A DNA stretch of 64,000 nt from Allomyces arbusculus (Eukaryota; Blastocladiomycota; Blastocladiomycetes; Blastocladiales; Blastocladiaceae). Positions 35,709-47,043 of the stretch are shown here, one piece after another. The notes below the pieces were generated by a model. It made no database searches. It saw only the letters and a list, made by a program, of their open reading frames with translations, and was not told the DNA's origin. The translations under genes and the position numbers were made by a program. The stretch's first letter is position 1. Each line of letters starts with the position of its first letter. The stretch covers positions 186,001 through 250,000 of the forward strand of contig JADHYV010000012.1 of assembly GCA_027604705.1 (NCBI GenBank). Reading direction: 5' to 3'.

Positions 35709-36547
35709 GGGCCGGGAAATGAGACTTGAAACTCGTTGTATAATGTCGCTTGTTGATGGTTTCGCGGTTTATTTTTGGATATCAAACCTAGAACCTGGTT
35801 GGAATGGCGATAGATGTGGAATAGTTCATGTGGGCCCCTGCGTTGTCCTGTCTCGTCGCCCACAGAGACGCCCAGTGCCCGTGATTTCGGGTGGAGAAGA
35901 GAGAGCAACACGTCTTCATGTTGATTCCGACCTGATTCGTACCGTCCTGCCCTCCCAGGATAGCCCAAACGTGGTGGAAGACACGGGATGGCGTGGGCAC
36001 CAATCATTTGCCAAGCCATTCGCCAATCCCAGCCAAGGCTCGCCCACCAAACTTGTTCCAGAGTGGGCAGAGAACAACTCGCTCCGCTCTCGGGTGTTCC
36101 CGTCGAACGACGGCGACGCAGAGGTCGGCACCGGCCTTGGCGTGATTACGTTTGGCAGGGACCGTGGGCATTACGGCCGCATGGGTCGTGGTCTTGGCGT
36201 TTTTCAGCGTGCAAGAGATGGCATTTGGATCGGCGACACGGGATCCGCACGAGGCGTTGCGCGCGATCGAAGCGGGCAAGCTCAGCTCCGCTGCTCTCCT
36301 TTTTGGTGGCGGTCAAGCGCGCGCCTCTGGTCAGCTTCGCAAGCGCCGCTCGTCCTGCTCCCAAATTCATGCTTTTGCACACGACGGCGTGCCCGAGCAC
36401 GACTGCCTGCAACCAATAAAGCCCAAGGCACCCGCGCGCTGTCGCCTGCTACACGCTTCCCAACGCTTGAACTGCTGCTCGCCAACAATTTGCCGGCGAC
36501 CTCAACACTGAATTCGAGCCGTGCCTCGACCCAACTATCATCCCGCC
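35709..36547. other. Intergenic region, possible unassigned small exon
   Basis: About 840 bp between same-strand genes. One plus-strand frame from about 36160 to 36300 could be an exon: after a CAG at 36156-36158 it encodes a hydrophobic segment (ITAAWVVVLAFFSVQEM) followed by ATRDPHEALRAIEAGKLSS. No convincing donor-linked partner was found, and the antisense strand is also open here. Function unknown. Confidence 0.3.
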
Positions 36548-38621
36548 ATGTCGCCCACCGCTGCGCGCTTCGGCCGCGCTGCCGCCGTGGCCATGGTTGC
36601 GACGCTCGCGCTATTCCTGCTCGCCAGTTCAACCGCCTCCGCGCGCCCGGCGTCGCGCCCAAGCGGATCGTCCGCGACCTCGGGCGTAGCCGGGACGTCC
36701 ATGTGTTTCGACTCGAAGCTCTGCGTGTCGATGGTGCCCGCCAACAACGGCGCGAGCGTCGACGTCACGTTCAACACGACCGTAGCCGGATGGGCCGGGA
36801 TTGGGCTCGGATCATCGATGAGCAACGCCGACTGCCTCGTACGTCCTTCTGTCCTTCCTGTGCTCCGCCCACGTGGGAGCGGGAAATGATCCATCCTGAC
36901 ACTGGATCGCGTTAATTGTAGATGGTCTGGAAAGACTCATCCGGCAAGTGGGCTGTCTCGCGGCGGTACTCGACCACGCACGACTTGCCCACGGCCGCCT
37001 CGGCGCAAAACGTGCAAATCGTGGCCAGTTCCGCGTCGTCTGTGACGGTCCGCCGGCCCGCCACGCTCTCGGCAAGTGCGCGGGACCAGTCGTTCGCGAA
37101 TAGCTCGCAGTCGTTTATTTGGGCGTATGCGACCTCGGCCGTGTCTGGTTCGAACTTCGCACGGCATGTCGCTGAGGGGTCGTTCTCGTATAATGCCCTG
37201 TCGACCGACTCGTCGGCGTCGGACGCCAAGGCGTCGAGTGAATCGTCGGTGACGGGGTCGGCGACGAATTCGACCGCAGCGGGAGCGTCGTTGAGCGGGA
37301 TGCCCATTGTGTGCCCATCGTCGAAACTGTGCGTGGCGATGGGGATCGTGCCAGGGAACACGTCGTACGTGGACGTGTTGCTCAACACGACGATTTCGAG
37401 CGGGTGGATTGGGATTGGGATCGGGACGAGCATGAAGAGCGCCGACGTTTTGGTCCGTCTTTCTCGGCACGATTTCCCTCGCCGACCAGCGCAACTGACT
37501 CTCCACCCCCGTACTCGGTAGATGGCATGGCGCGAAAACAACCAATGGGTCGTCTCGCGCCGGTACTCGACGAGCCACGACACGCCGTCCCCCGCGACCA
37601 CGCAGGCAATTCAGATTGTCGCAAGTACTACGTCGACCGTGACTGTGCGCCGGCCCGTGACACTCACGGCAAGCTCGGGTGACCAGTCGTTCACGAATTC
37701 GACGCAAACGTTTATTTGGGCGGTTGCTGACGGGGTCCCTGCATCGACTGGGAACCTTGGCATGCACCGGTCCGAGGGCACGTTTGTGTATAATGCGTTT
37801 TCGGCCGACGGCACGGCAGCCAGCGCAAGTCAGCGGTCGGCATTGATTGCAGTCCACGGTATTTTGATGGCGGTCGCGTGGTCGTTCCTGTCGTTTATGG
37901 GGTACGTGCTGCCATGTCGATCCTTCGTCACGATGGTGCGGGTGTCCAGACGCGCAAAGCCTAATCACCGCTCATTCTAGCGTCTTCGCCGCGCGCTTCC
38001 TCAAGAACAAGTGGCCCAAGACGTGGTTCCCCGTGCACCGCGCGCTCCTCATCCTCGCTGTTCTGCTCACGCTCATTGGGTTCGTCGTCATGGTAGTGGC
38101 GACCGACGGCAACCACTTTGACGGGCTCCATGGTAAACTTGGGCTCGCCATCACGGCCGGGTGCTTGGCGCAGGGCATTCTCGGGTTCTTGATTGACCGG
38201 TGGTTTGACGCGAACCGCACCGAAGTGCCGTGGTGGGATAAACTGCACTGGTACCTCGGCTACCTGGTCGGGCTCGCCGCGCCCGTCAATGTCGTTCTGG
38301 GCCACTTGAAGAATGACACGGCGACATGGCTTCTCGCCGTGAATGTGGCGGTCATGGGCGTGTTTGTTATCGCGTTTATCTTGGGGCAGGTCAAGATTGG
38401 TCAAGTACGTGTTGTTGTTGATTCTATTTTTTCGTTCATGACTAGAGCTCGAGCTGACCACATCGTTGTTCCATTCGCAGCAACATGAGCACCAAGCCAT
38501 GCCGCTCGTCGACAAGAACGGGTCAGCCGACCGCGACCAACTCGCAGCCAACGCGGCGGCAGCGCCAAGCGGTGGCGACCACCAGCACGCGTCGCCCGGC
38601 GCGTTTGCGCCGCGGCCGTGA
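36548..38621 (+). CDS. Double-DOMON cytochrome b561 protein, copy A
   Basis: Five exons: 36548-36838, 36922-37452, 37522-37901, 37981-38404 and 38481-38621; introns 69-83 nt; 588 residues. After a signal peptide (VAMVATLALFLLASSTASA) come two tandem DOMON domains. Each opens with a Cys-containing strand (CFDSKLCVSM and CPSSKLCVAM), includes GWxGIGxGxSM, and ends with a VSRRYST strand and an FxYNA motif. They are followed by a cytochrome b561 core with the expected four His: AVHGILMAVAW, PVHRALLILAV, GLHGKLGLA and KLHWYLGYLVG. Such proteins pass electrons across a membrane from cytosolic ascorbate-like donors to external iron or haem-binding DOMON domains (compare FRRS1 and plant CYBDOM). The cytosolic tail is short and His-rich. 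A paralogue lies directly downstream. Confidence 0.9.
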
Positions 38622-39092
38622 TCTTGTTTTGTTGTTATTCCCTCGCGCTCGCACACGCACTGGCGTGCACACGTTGCCTCTTTGCATCACGATCGTCCAT
38701 TGTTCAAGCAACTCGTGAATACAATTGCAGATTTGGTAGTCGGGAGGGGACTTGCCAGTCTTGGTGCCGCGTTCGCGTGCGACTTCTCGGCGGCCTGCCA
38801 TGGAGCTGGCCGGGCGTACGAAGTACGTCGAGACATGGATTGGCTGAGGGGAGCGATTGACCGCGCGCACGGCGACCCTCCCCGACGTGCACCTCGCCGA
38901 CGTCCCATCCGGCACGGCGGCGCCGCGACCGTTCCCGCTCCCGCGCCGCGTCCCGCGCAAATGAAATCGACCGCTCACGACGGTGACTGGCCTGCATCCT
39001 CGTCCCTGCCCGACTCGCCGACCTCCATGCGCACGCGGCCACGACCCACCCCAGCGCTGTGGACTTCTTCCTCACCGGCCGGCCCTTTCACC
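38622..39092. other. Intergenic region between the two DOMON-b561 genes
   Basis: 470 bp. Open frames here are extensions of copy B upstream of its signal peptide and show no motif. Probably terminator of copy A and promoter of copy B. Confidence 0.5.
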
Positions 39093-41364
39093 ATGACCTC
39101 GACCGCCGCGCTCACGCTTCTCGCCGCCGCGATTGTCCTGCTCGCCTGCACGTCTGGCCCGCCGCCCACCAACGCGGCCCGCGTCATCGCGCGGCGGCAA
39201 GTCGCGCCGGCTTCCGGATCCGCGGGCGCGCGCACGTGCGTCGACGACACGCTGTGCGTGACCATGGCGCCCGCGAACAACGGCGCAAGCGTCGACGTGA
39301 CGATCGCGACCACGGCCGCCGGGTGGACGGGGATCGGGATTGGTGAAGGCATGGCGAACGCCGACGTGTTGGTGCGTTGTTCGCGGATGGCTCCATTTTT
39401 GGCGCCAGTGAGGAGGGGTTCTAGAAGCGAGCGGCGTGCCAAGATCGAAACAGGGGGGCGGCGCGAGCCGTTTGCGACGGCGCCACCGCCACCCCCGCGC
39501 AAAGAGCTGTTTTTGGGTTCAGCAATCCATCAATCGACCACTGACCCCTTCATGGTCTCACCCGCACTCCCCTTGGTCCAAATACAGATCGTCTGGCAGC
39601 AAGCCGGCCAGTGGACCGTCTCGCGGCGGTACGCCTCGGGCTACGCGCCCCCGGCCGTCGCTGCCGTGCAAAACGTGCAAATTGTCTCCAGCAACGCGAC
39701 CTCGGTCACCGTCCGCCGGCCCGTTTCCCTCTCGGCGACCGCGCAGGACCATTCCTTTACCGACTCGGCGCAGTCGTTCATCTACGCCTACTCGGCCACG
39801 CCCGTCGCCGGCACCGCAATCAGCATCCACGACGTGCGTGGCACGTTTTCCTACAATGCGCTTTCCGCGGCCAAGGCATCGCCGAAACCGCATTCGCCAA
39901 ACGGGGACGGAGACGAAGAGGATGGGGTTCCGGAGAAGCCAGCGTCGGTTGCGGGAACGAGCGGTGCACCGCCGGTATTGTGTGTCGCCCCGAAATTGTG
40001 TGTCGCGATGGCGGCGGTGCCAGGCACCGGAGGGAAGTACGTCGACGTGCGGCTCAACACGACGGTCAAGGATGGGTGGGTTGGGGTTGGGATCGGCGCG
40101 AGTATGGCGAGCGCCGACTGCTTGGTCCGTCATGCCTCTCTCTCTCTCTCGCTCTCTGCACTTTGCGCCGCCGCCGCCGCTGCTGCTGCTGCTGCTGCTG
40201 CTTGGAACACTGACCACGGCCCCCTTCCCATTTCGCTCTTTACTAGATGGCCTGGCGTGAATCCGGCCGCTGGGTCGTCTCGCGGCGGTACGCGACCGGC
40301 CGTGTGACCCCGCGCGCCGCGCCTACGCAATCCGTGCGCATTGTCGCGTCCACGACCGACTCGGTCACGATTCGCCGTCCCGCGTCACTCATGGCCGACG
40401 CGCAGCACGATCGGTCGTTCCAGGGTACCGCGCAGGCGTTTATCTGGGCGGTCGCGGACGGCCGCGCCACGTCGGCGAACAGTCTCGGCAAGCACCAGGA
40501 CGCGGGGGTGTTCACGTACAATGCGCTGGTGACCGACGGGAGTGCGGCAGTCGTCGGGGTCGGCGCGAACCGCACGGCGATGCTGATTGCGCACGGCGTC
40601 CTGATGGCGGTCGCGTGGTCGGTGGTGTCGTTCATGGGGTTCGTCGCGGACTCTGGCTTGAGTCGTCGAACTTGGCTCATTCTTCGTCTCGCCCTCATCC
40701 AGGATCTACGCGGCGCGGTTTCTCAAGAACATTCGGCCCAAGACTTGGTTCCCGCTCCACCGCGCGCTGCTGTCGCTCGTCGTTGTCTTGACCCTGATCG
40801 CGTTCGCGATCGCCGTTGCCGCGACAGACTGCGAACACTTCTCGTCAACGCACGGCGCGCTCGGCTTGGCCGTCGTAGTCTTGAGCGTCATGCAGGCCCT
40901 GCTCGGCGTAGCCATTGATAAGTGGTTTGATCCGACCCGCACGCGTGCGCCGTGGCACGATAAACTGCACTGGGCCTTGGGATACATCGTGGCCGTGCTA
41001 GCCCCCGTGAACGTGGTCCTCGGGCACTTTGAGATCGAGTCGGCGACATGGGTATTGGCGCTGAATGGTGCCGTGGTTGGCGCCGCGATCGGGGTGTTTG
41101 TCTGGGCGCAGGTCAAGATCGGGCAGGTACGTTCACGCGGCTTAGATTCGAAATGTGTGTGTGATCGTCGAACTGATGCCACGGCGCGATTTGTAGCAAC
41201 ACGAGCACGACGCGCCGCACCTGCACATGCCGCCAGTCCGCAGTCCCGCGGAGATCGTGGCTGCAGCAGCGGCACCGGTCTCCAAGAACGACATTCCGGA
41301 GCGGCCAGTGGCACCGGAACGGGCAGCAGTCCCGTCACCTGCACTCGCGCGGCGCCGGTCATAA
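39093..41364 (+). CDS. Double-DOMON cytochrome b561 protein, copy B
   Basis: Five exons: 39093-39371, 39588-40124, 40247-40638, 40703-41126 and 41197-41364; 599 residues. Intron positions and phases are the same as in copy A, but introns 1 and 2 are longer (216 and 122 nt). It has a signal peptide (ALTLLAAAIVLLACTS), two DOMON domains (CVDDTLCVTM, GWTGIGIGEGM; CVAPKLCVAM, GWVGVGIGASM) and a b561 core with His in IAHGVLMAVAW, PLHRALLSL, STHGALGLAV and KLHWALGYIV. Intron 1 is a multiple of three and stop-free, so its retention would add 72 residues without breaking the frame. Intron 2 holds TC and GCT microsatellites. The C-tail differs from copy A (QHEHDAPHLHMPP) and is His-rich at its start. 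Confidence 0.9.
40139..40202 (+). repeat. TC and GCT microsatellites in an intron
   Basis: A TC-rich run near 40139-40155 and a GCC/GCT triplet run near 40168-40201, inside intron 2 of DOMON-b561 copy B, upstream of its acceptor. Confidence 0.8.
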
Positions 41365-41601
41365 TGACGCGTGCGCCTCGCGTGGGTATTGCCGCGCGTG
41401 GGTCTTGTTGCTCGTTGTGGTGAGCGCACACTGTATCTTCTCCATCGGTGCCGTTGTTGAGCCTTGCTTGATTGAATGCTCGTTTTTGTTCTGTTTGTAA
41501 ATCATCAAACACCGACGTTTCGCCCTACCTTCGTTCCAACCTTCACCTGCACGGATACGGCCAGACGCCAGTCATCAGGTATATTTACACGTCGCACTCG
41601 C

Positions 41602-43593
41602 TCATCCGAGCGGCGGCGGCAATGGCGGCGTTGGCGGTGGCGGCCACGGCGGATCGGCCTGGTAAAACAGGACGTACGCGTCGGTCGCCCAATTCCCCGG
41701 CTCGACTTGCATGACCGTCGAATCGTTGGCCTTGAACCACCGGTCGCCTGCGCGGCGCACGGTCGCCGTGTAGTGGCCCATGGCCAGCGACCCGTAGTGC
41801 TGCACGACGGCGACGAGCTTGTAGGTGGCCGGGACGGGGGCTACGTGGAGAGCGGTCAGCGGCGCGTGGAGAGCGTGACGCACGCGGCGGTGAAGGTGCG
41901 TACCGGTCGCGGCAACCGACAGGTCGAGGTGATTGACGGGAAAGTCGACGGGGACTGACAGTTTCGCTCGCAGCGACGCGAACCGCTTCAAGTGCACGAC
42001 GAGCACGGGCGGCGCGCGGTGCACTTGCAGCCGCTTGCTCGATCGCTCACGGCGCTGACACCTGTGCTCCACGACGTCAGTGCCTTGCTCTGGTTTCGCA
42101 CGACTCAAGGTAAATGAACACGCACCTCGGGCAATGGTACCACTCGTTTGGATCCAACTCCTCGTCCCTGGCAAATTCGCGCAGGCAATCTTCGAGCGCG
42201 ACCGGCGCGAGTACTGGCCTCCCATACACCCCGTTCCTCCCCGCACCCGGCTCCGCCGGCTCCCTCCTGACGACCAACGGCACTGACAAGTCCCAGAACA
42301 CGTCGAACGTGACCGATTTCTGCCCGCAGGTCAGGCACGTGATCGTCGACTGCAACTGGCCTGCAAACAGGTCGCCGACCGCCGACGCCGACCGGTGCTG
42401 GTACTTGGCCCAGGCGACGCACGCCTTGAGATGCGGTGGGAGCGCGTCCTCGTCGCGCTCGGCGACGGCAAAGTGCGCGAGGTACCGCACGCGTGCGAGG
42501 TCGGTCGCGAGACCGTCGAGTAAGAAGCGCAGGAATTCTTGTGCGTCTTGCTGGCTACCGGCGCGTGAAATCGTGAGCGTCGTGCGTGCGGCAGCGAGAG
42601 AATAACGCAGAAAACGTACTCGTAGCCCTGGAAATGCGGCGCCCACCGCTCCACCTCGCGCTTGAACGCGCGCGGACTCACGGCTCCCCTCGCCGCGTGC
42701 ATCTCGCGCAGCAGGCCCGCCAGCGCGAGCGCCAACTGGCCCTTCGTATCCGAGTACGGATTCAAGTCCCTCTCGTCGATCCGGACCAGGTAATTGGCCA
42801 GCACATCCACCGACGCTAAGCCCTGCAATGCCGCGGCCATGTAACACGTGTTCCCGATATTCGCGAGCCCAACGAGCGCCATATCGCCCGTTCCGGCATA
42901 CTGTTCCAACTTCACGGGCGGCGGCGGCGGCGCGCGTATCAGCTGGTCGAGCGTCAACACGACCGATTCGCGCACGGGCGCCGTGTGCCCGCCGAGTAAA
43001 TAGGACAGCGGCGTGTGCGACGTGCGCGGCGAAACGACCAGCGCGTGGTCCTTCCCATTCGCGATCGGCGGTAGCGGCGAGACGAGCGACGCCGAGGAGA
43101 CCGTCGGGGATACGATCACGGCCCGCTCGAGCGGTTCCCGCACCGCGGCCGACGTGACGCGCGCACACGCGATCGCTGCAGCCGCGGCTGTCGCGTCCGA
43201 GGATGCGGGGACATGGCGTGCGAGTCGGGCCGCCGAGAGCGCCGATGCCGGGCGCGTGGAGGAGGCCGAGGTCCCGGATACGGGGGTCGCGAGGTACGGC
43301 GCGGTCGGGCGCGCCGAGGACGCGACGAGCGAGCGGGTGGAAAACGCGATCCGGCCGAGTTTCGGGCTGCGGAGGGCGGGCGCGTGCGTCGCGGGTGGGG
43401 GTGGTGGGGGTGGCGGCGCGACGGGGCGCGCACCTTTCGCGGTCGGCGCGACGCGAGAGGTGGTGGAGAAGGCGCCGGAGAGCGAGAGCAGGCGGCGCGG
43501 TGCAGGCGCAGCGGCGCCGGGTAGTGACGATGGTGCGTTGACGGCGGGGGCCTTGCCGCGGCGTGAGCCAGCGTTGGCAGCGGCGGAAGGCAT
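41602..43593 (-). CDS. Ubiquitin-specific protease (C19 family)
   Basis: Exons 43593-42620, 42554-42126 and 42061-41602; introns 65 and 64 nt; 620 residues. The first ~220 residues are low-complexity Ala/Ser/Pro. The USP domain has the catalytic Cys box GLANIGNTCYMAAALQGL, the QQDAQEF box made by joining exons 1 and 2, a zinc-binding CxxC pair (CLTCG; WYHCPRCQ across the second intron), VVHLKRF, and the His box MGHYTATVR with the Asn/Asp partner in WFKANDSTV. It removes ubiquitin from substrates; specificity is not evident. A Pro-rich tail follows YVLFYQADP. The 5' end faces the SH3 membrane-protein gene. Confidence 0.93.
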
Positions 43594-44057
43594 CTAGCGC
43601 GATGTCGATGGTGCAGTAGATGGGCGCGGTCGCGCAGAAGAAGGCATGGTGCGCGGCCAAGGCGCGGGGCTGCTGCTGCGGTGCTGGTGTTGTTGTTGGC
43701 GGCAGTTGCTGGCGTCGTCCTCCTCGATGGTTGTTGGTGCTGGCGCCGTCGTCGTCGTCGTGCTGTCGTTTGCGTCGTGCTGCGGTGCGGTGGGGCGCGC
43801 GGAGCGAGCGCCGATGGCTGTGGCACGCTGGTCACAGTGGGCGAGCGCGAGGCGGCCGAGCTCTGTTCGCCAAGCAGGCGCCGCCACCGCCACAGTTCGC
43901 CACCGCCAACACGGCCGCGCCGTTCGCTCGCGACCTGCTCGGCTTCCAGCACGACGACGGCGACGACGACGACGACGGCAGCAGCTGCACGGCGCTCCCG
44001 CCCTGCCCAGCACGACTTTCGGCCCCCGCGCCGCCGCGCCGGCCGCGACGCGCAAGC
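43594..44057. promoter_or_regulatory. Divergent promoter region, USP and SH3 protein
   Basis: 464 bp between the two chosen start codons. GC-rich and CTG/GTT-triplet-rich. The + frame stays open from 43620, so the SH3 protein could begin earlier, but the encoded residues are compositionally random and would overlap the USP promoter. Confidence 0.45.
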
Positions 44058-46175
44058 ATGCCATCCAGCGCAACCAACAACCACAACCAGTCGGCCGCAG
44101 CAACCACGCCCTGCGAACGCCGTGACCAGGTCAACTTGCCGCCGGCATTACCCAGTACCGGCCCTATACGCCCACCGACCCGGCAACGATCCGACGCGTT
44201 CCCGGCCCCGAGGAGGCGAGCGACGCGCCCCCATCGCCGCGTTGGTCTCGCCGCTGTCCTTGTCTTGGCCGCACTCGCTGTGATCCTTGCGCCATCTGCT
44301 TCCGCTCAAGACTCGCAACAACCAACATGCATCTCGCTACCCAGCACCATCTGCAAGTACCCGCCCCCCGTCCCACCAGCGGCCCGCGCATCGCCCAGCA
44401 CCGCTGCCTCGGCCCGCGCCGCGTCGGGCGCGACCACACCGTCGTTGACCGATACCCCGCCGAGCGTCTCCGTCCCGTCCGCGTCCAATGCCACCTCACA
44501 GTCCGTCGACGCATTCGTCACGTCGATCCTCGCGTCCCTGCGGTCGGCCATTGCCTCGCAGGCTCCACCAGGTGTCAACCCCGACGCCGTCCTCCCGCGG
44601 CTACGGTTCGCAACGTCGCTCGCATGCCTGCAGGCCGCCTACACGTTCTCGCACGTCAGCGATCCCGATACCACCACTGGCTCCATCTGCGCGCCCGCAC
44701 CCGCAGCCGATGCTCGTGCATGGCTCTGCGCGGCGTTCACGGCTTCGGCGTTTAATACCGTTGCCGACTTGGCGCCCGACGCCGACGCCTGGCACCGCGC
44801 GCCGGTGTGGGAAAAGTCAGCGTTTGCCCCCGCGCTCGACGGCGTATGTACGTCACCGTTGGACTTGACAGCCGCATTTCGCGGGTCTGGTGATGCCGGT
44901 GGTGACGGGTGGACGGCGCCGAAGGTGCTGGATGCGGTCGTGCCGACGGTGTTGGTGAAGGGCGCGGGACTTGTCGTCGAGAGCGAATCCCGCGCGTGCG
45001 GGTTGCCCGTTGCGAACGAGGGGGACGTGATCAACGACCGCACGCGACTGTGCGCGCACGCGTGTGCAAGCGAGACGTGCGCAGCGACGGCCACGGCAAC
45101 GGTGGCCGTGACGTGGCGGTGGATCGCGTGCGGGATCTCGGGTGCCGCGCTGCTGATGCTGATCGTCACCTGGCGCATCTGGGCGCACCGGCGCGGCAAG
45201 TCGGCCGCCGCGCCCCCCGTGAACGACGGCGTGGATGGAACTTATTTCGGATGCTGGTACCTCGTCAATGCCGTACGACGTGCGTGGAAGCCGAAGTGGT
45301 GGGGGTTCTGGCGCGCACGGGTCGCGGAAGATCGATTGCGCGAGCACCGTGCGGCCGCGCTCGCAGCGGCAAGAGCGGTTCCCCCGCCGCAAGTCGCGCC
45401 ATTGAATGCGGGGAGCGTGCCCGTGTTCCCGCCAAGTACCAGTTCCAGCAGCGGATCCAGTCGCGCGGCACGGTTACGCCGACGCGCGACCACCTCCGAC
45501 TCTGCCAAGTCGACCGCCTCGCCGCCCGTCCAGCCATGGACGATGCTGGCCAATCTCGGATCCCCGTCGGTCGCGCAATTTGCCTACGTTGCCGTGCTTC
45601 CCGACGAGCTCGACCTGCACCTCGGCGACCTAGTGCTTGTGCACGAGGCGTTTGCCGACGACTGGGCACTCGCGTCGCATTTGGGCACGGGGCACGTGGG
45701 GGTCGTGCCCTTGCCGTGCCTCCGGCCGTGGTCCGATATGCGCGTGTGCCGCGTCTTGCTCCCGACCAACTTGGCGGATTCGTCGCGCATGTGGACCAAT
45801 ATCACGTCGGCGCCCGCTGACGCGCAGCCGACGGCGACCGTGGCCGGTTCTGGATGCCCGCCCCCGACTCCGGCCACGCCGATGCCGCCGGTCCCGTCGG
45901 CGCCAGCGGCGGTGGTGCCGCGCACGCCGATCCGGTCGGCGTCGGCGAATGTTGTGTTCCCACCTACACCGACCTCGCCACGACCACCGCCGTTTGCAGC
46001 ATCCTCGCCTGCCGGATCATCCGCGTCGTCGCTGCGCGGTGTCGGTGTTGGCGCGTCGGCGCCCGTGATCCCGCGCCGCCGCGCGGCCGATTCGCTCACC
46101 TACGACGCCAGGCAGTTCCCGCCGTTTGGTGGCGTGGTGCGCGCGAGTGACGGCGCCGTCTGGGATGCGATTTGA
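44058..46175 (+). CDS. Single-pass membrane protein with Cys-containing ectodomain and SH3 domain
   Basis: Single exon, 705 residues from the ATG at 44058. Order: about 55 Pro/Arg-rich residues, a hydrophobic stretch (GLAAVLVLAALAVILAPSASA) resembling a signal or anchor, then a Cys-containing ectodomain (CISLPSTICKYPPP, CLQAAYTF, ICAPAP, ACGLP, CAHACASETC). Next come a transmembrane helix near residue 360 (IACGISGAALLMLIVTWRI), a basic Trp-rich juxtamembrane segment, and an SH3 domain near 505-560 (QFAYVAVLPDELDLHLGDLVLV, GHVGVVPLPC). The tail is Pro/Ser/Ala-rich. The architecture recalls fungal Fus1-like or Sho1-like adaptors with an outside domain and an inside SH3, but no orthologue is recognised. 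The hydrophobic stretch lies unusually far from the start, so a missed upstream intron is possible. Confidence 0.8.
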   Translation: MPSSATNNHNQSAAATTPCERRDQVNLPPALPSTGPIRPPTRQRSDAFPAPRRRATRPHRRVGLAAVLVLAALAVILAPSASAQDSQQPTCISLPSTICKYPPPVPPAARASPSTAASARAASGATTPSLTDTPPSVSVPSASNATSQSVDAFVTSILASLRSAIASQAPPGVNPDAVLPRLRFATSLACLQAAYTFSHVSDPDTTTGSICAPAPAADARAWLCAAFTASAFNTVADLAPDADAWHRAPVWEKSAFAPALDGVCTSPLDLTAAFRGSGDAGGDGWTAPKVLDAVVPTVLVKGAGLVVESESRACGLPVANEGDVINDRTRLCAHACASETCAATATATVAVTWRWIACGISGAALLMLIVTWRIWAHRRGKSAAAPPVNDGVDGTYFGCWYLVNAVRRAWKPKWWGFWRARVAEDRLREHRAAALAAARAVPPPQVAPLNAGSVPVFPPSTSSSSGSSRAARLRRRATTSDSAKSTASPPVQPWTMLANLGSPSVAQFAYVAVLPDELDLHLGDLVLVHEAFADDWALASHLGTGHVGVVPLPCLRPWSDMRVCRVLLPTNLADSSRMWTNITSAPADAQPTATVAGSGCPPPTPATPMPPVPSAPAAVVPRTPIRSASANVVFPPTPTSPRPPPFAASSPAGSSASSLRGVGVGASAPVIPRRRAADSLTYDARQFPPFGGVVRASDGAVWDAI

Positions 46176-46216
46176 TCGAGACTAGAGGGTTGGTGTGATA
46201 TCATATCTATATATTG

Positions 46217-47043
46217 TTACAAATCAATGACATTGATATCGCTTGATGCTGGTGCTGCGCTCGGTTGTTGCGCGACCGCCACGGGCACGACGGTATCGCT
46301 TTCGCCGGCAAAGATGCGGTACTTTGCTGGGTACCCGAGCTGGATCGACAGCAGGTCCTGGATCCCGCCGACCAGGAGGCCCGTGACGGTACCGTAGAGC
46401 AGTGTGCGTTGCACGGACGCACGCGGGAGCCGGTCTGTTCCAAAATTCAAATCGTCAGCAATCGCCAATCCACACCAATTCAACCCCACAGCAGGCGCGT
46501 ACATGCAGCCGCAAACGTGGTCGCCGTCACCACCCCGGCCGCCGTTGCACTCCACAAATTGTCCTTCCCCCTGGCCAAATCCAAGCCCGTCTCGACCGCC
46601 GCGAACAGCCCGACTACGACCCCCAAGCGCCCAGCATACGCGGTCCCGCGCTTCACCGCGCCCCACATTGACCGGTAATTCTTGGCCTTGTGGTAGAAAT
46701 ACCAGCCCTGGACTGTCACCGGCAACTTGTGCGCATTTTCCGCCAGAAACTGCAAGCCCGCATGCTGTGCGCCCAGCGCGCCGCCGAGTAAGAAACCCCA
46801 GAACATGCCGAGACCCGTGAACGTGGAGAAGCGCGCGAGTTCGGGGGGTGCGGGCGGGCCGCGCAGGGAGGCCGCAGTGGCAGCGGCAGAGACAGGGTCG
46901 ACGCCGGATCGTAGAAGGGCGAGACGTGCATGGTCGGGGGTCCATGTGAAATACTCGTGGATCTCGGCGCGGACTTGCGGCCAGGTGCGTGGCGGTTGCG
47001 CCGGGGCCGCGGTTGCGGGTGGTGGAGAAGCGAGCAGGGACAT
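46217..47043 (-). CDS. Tim17/Tim22/Tim23-family membrane protein
   Basis: Exons 47043-46485 and 46434-46217, with a short 50-nt intron (GTTGAA...CAG, branch CTGAC); 258 residues. Gly-rich membrane helices of the Tim17/22/23 type are visible: FTGLGMFWGFLLGGALGAQH, AGRLGVVVGLFAAVETGLDLARG with following WSATAAGVVTATTFAA, and LLYGTVTGLLVGGIQDLL. The order and the ETGLDLARGKDNLW motif resemble TIMMDC1, a mitochondrial complex I assembly factor, rather than the translocase subunits; this is inference. The stop lies only 41 bp from the stop of the convergent SH3 gene, so the transcripts should overlap. Confidence 0.75.

Noticed and set aside
43620-44057. Upstream extension of the SH3 protein from 43620
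   Set aside because: The added 146 residues are compositionally random and begin 27 bp from the USP start codon, in its promoter.
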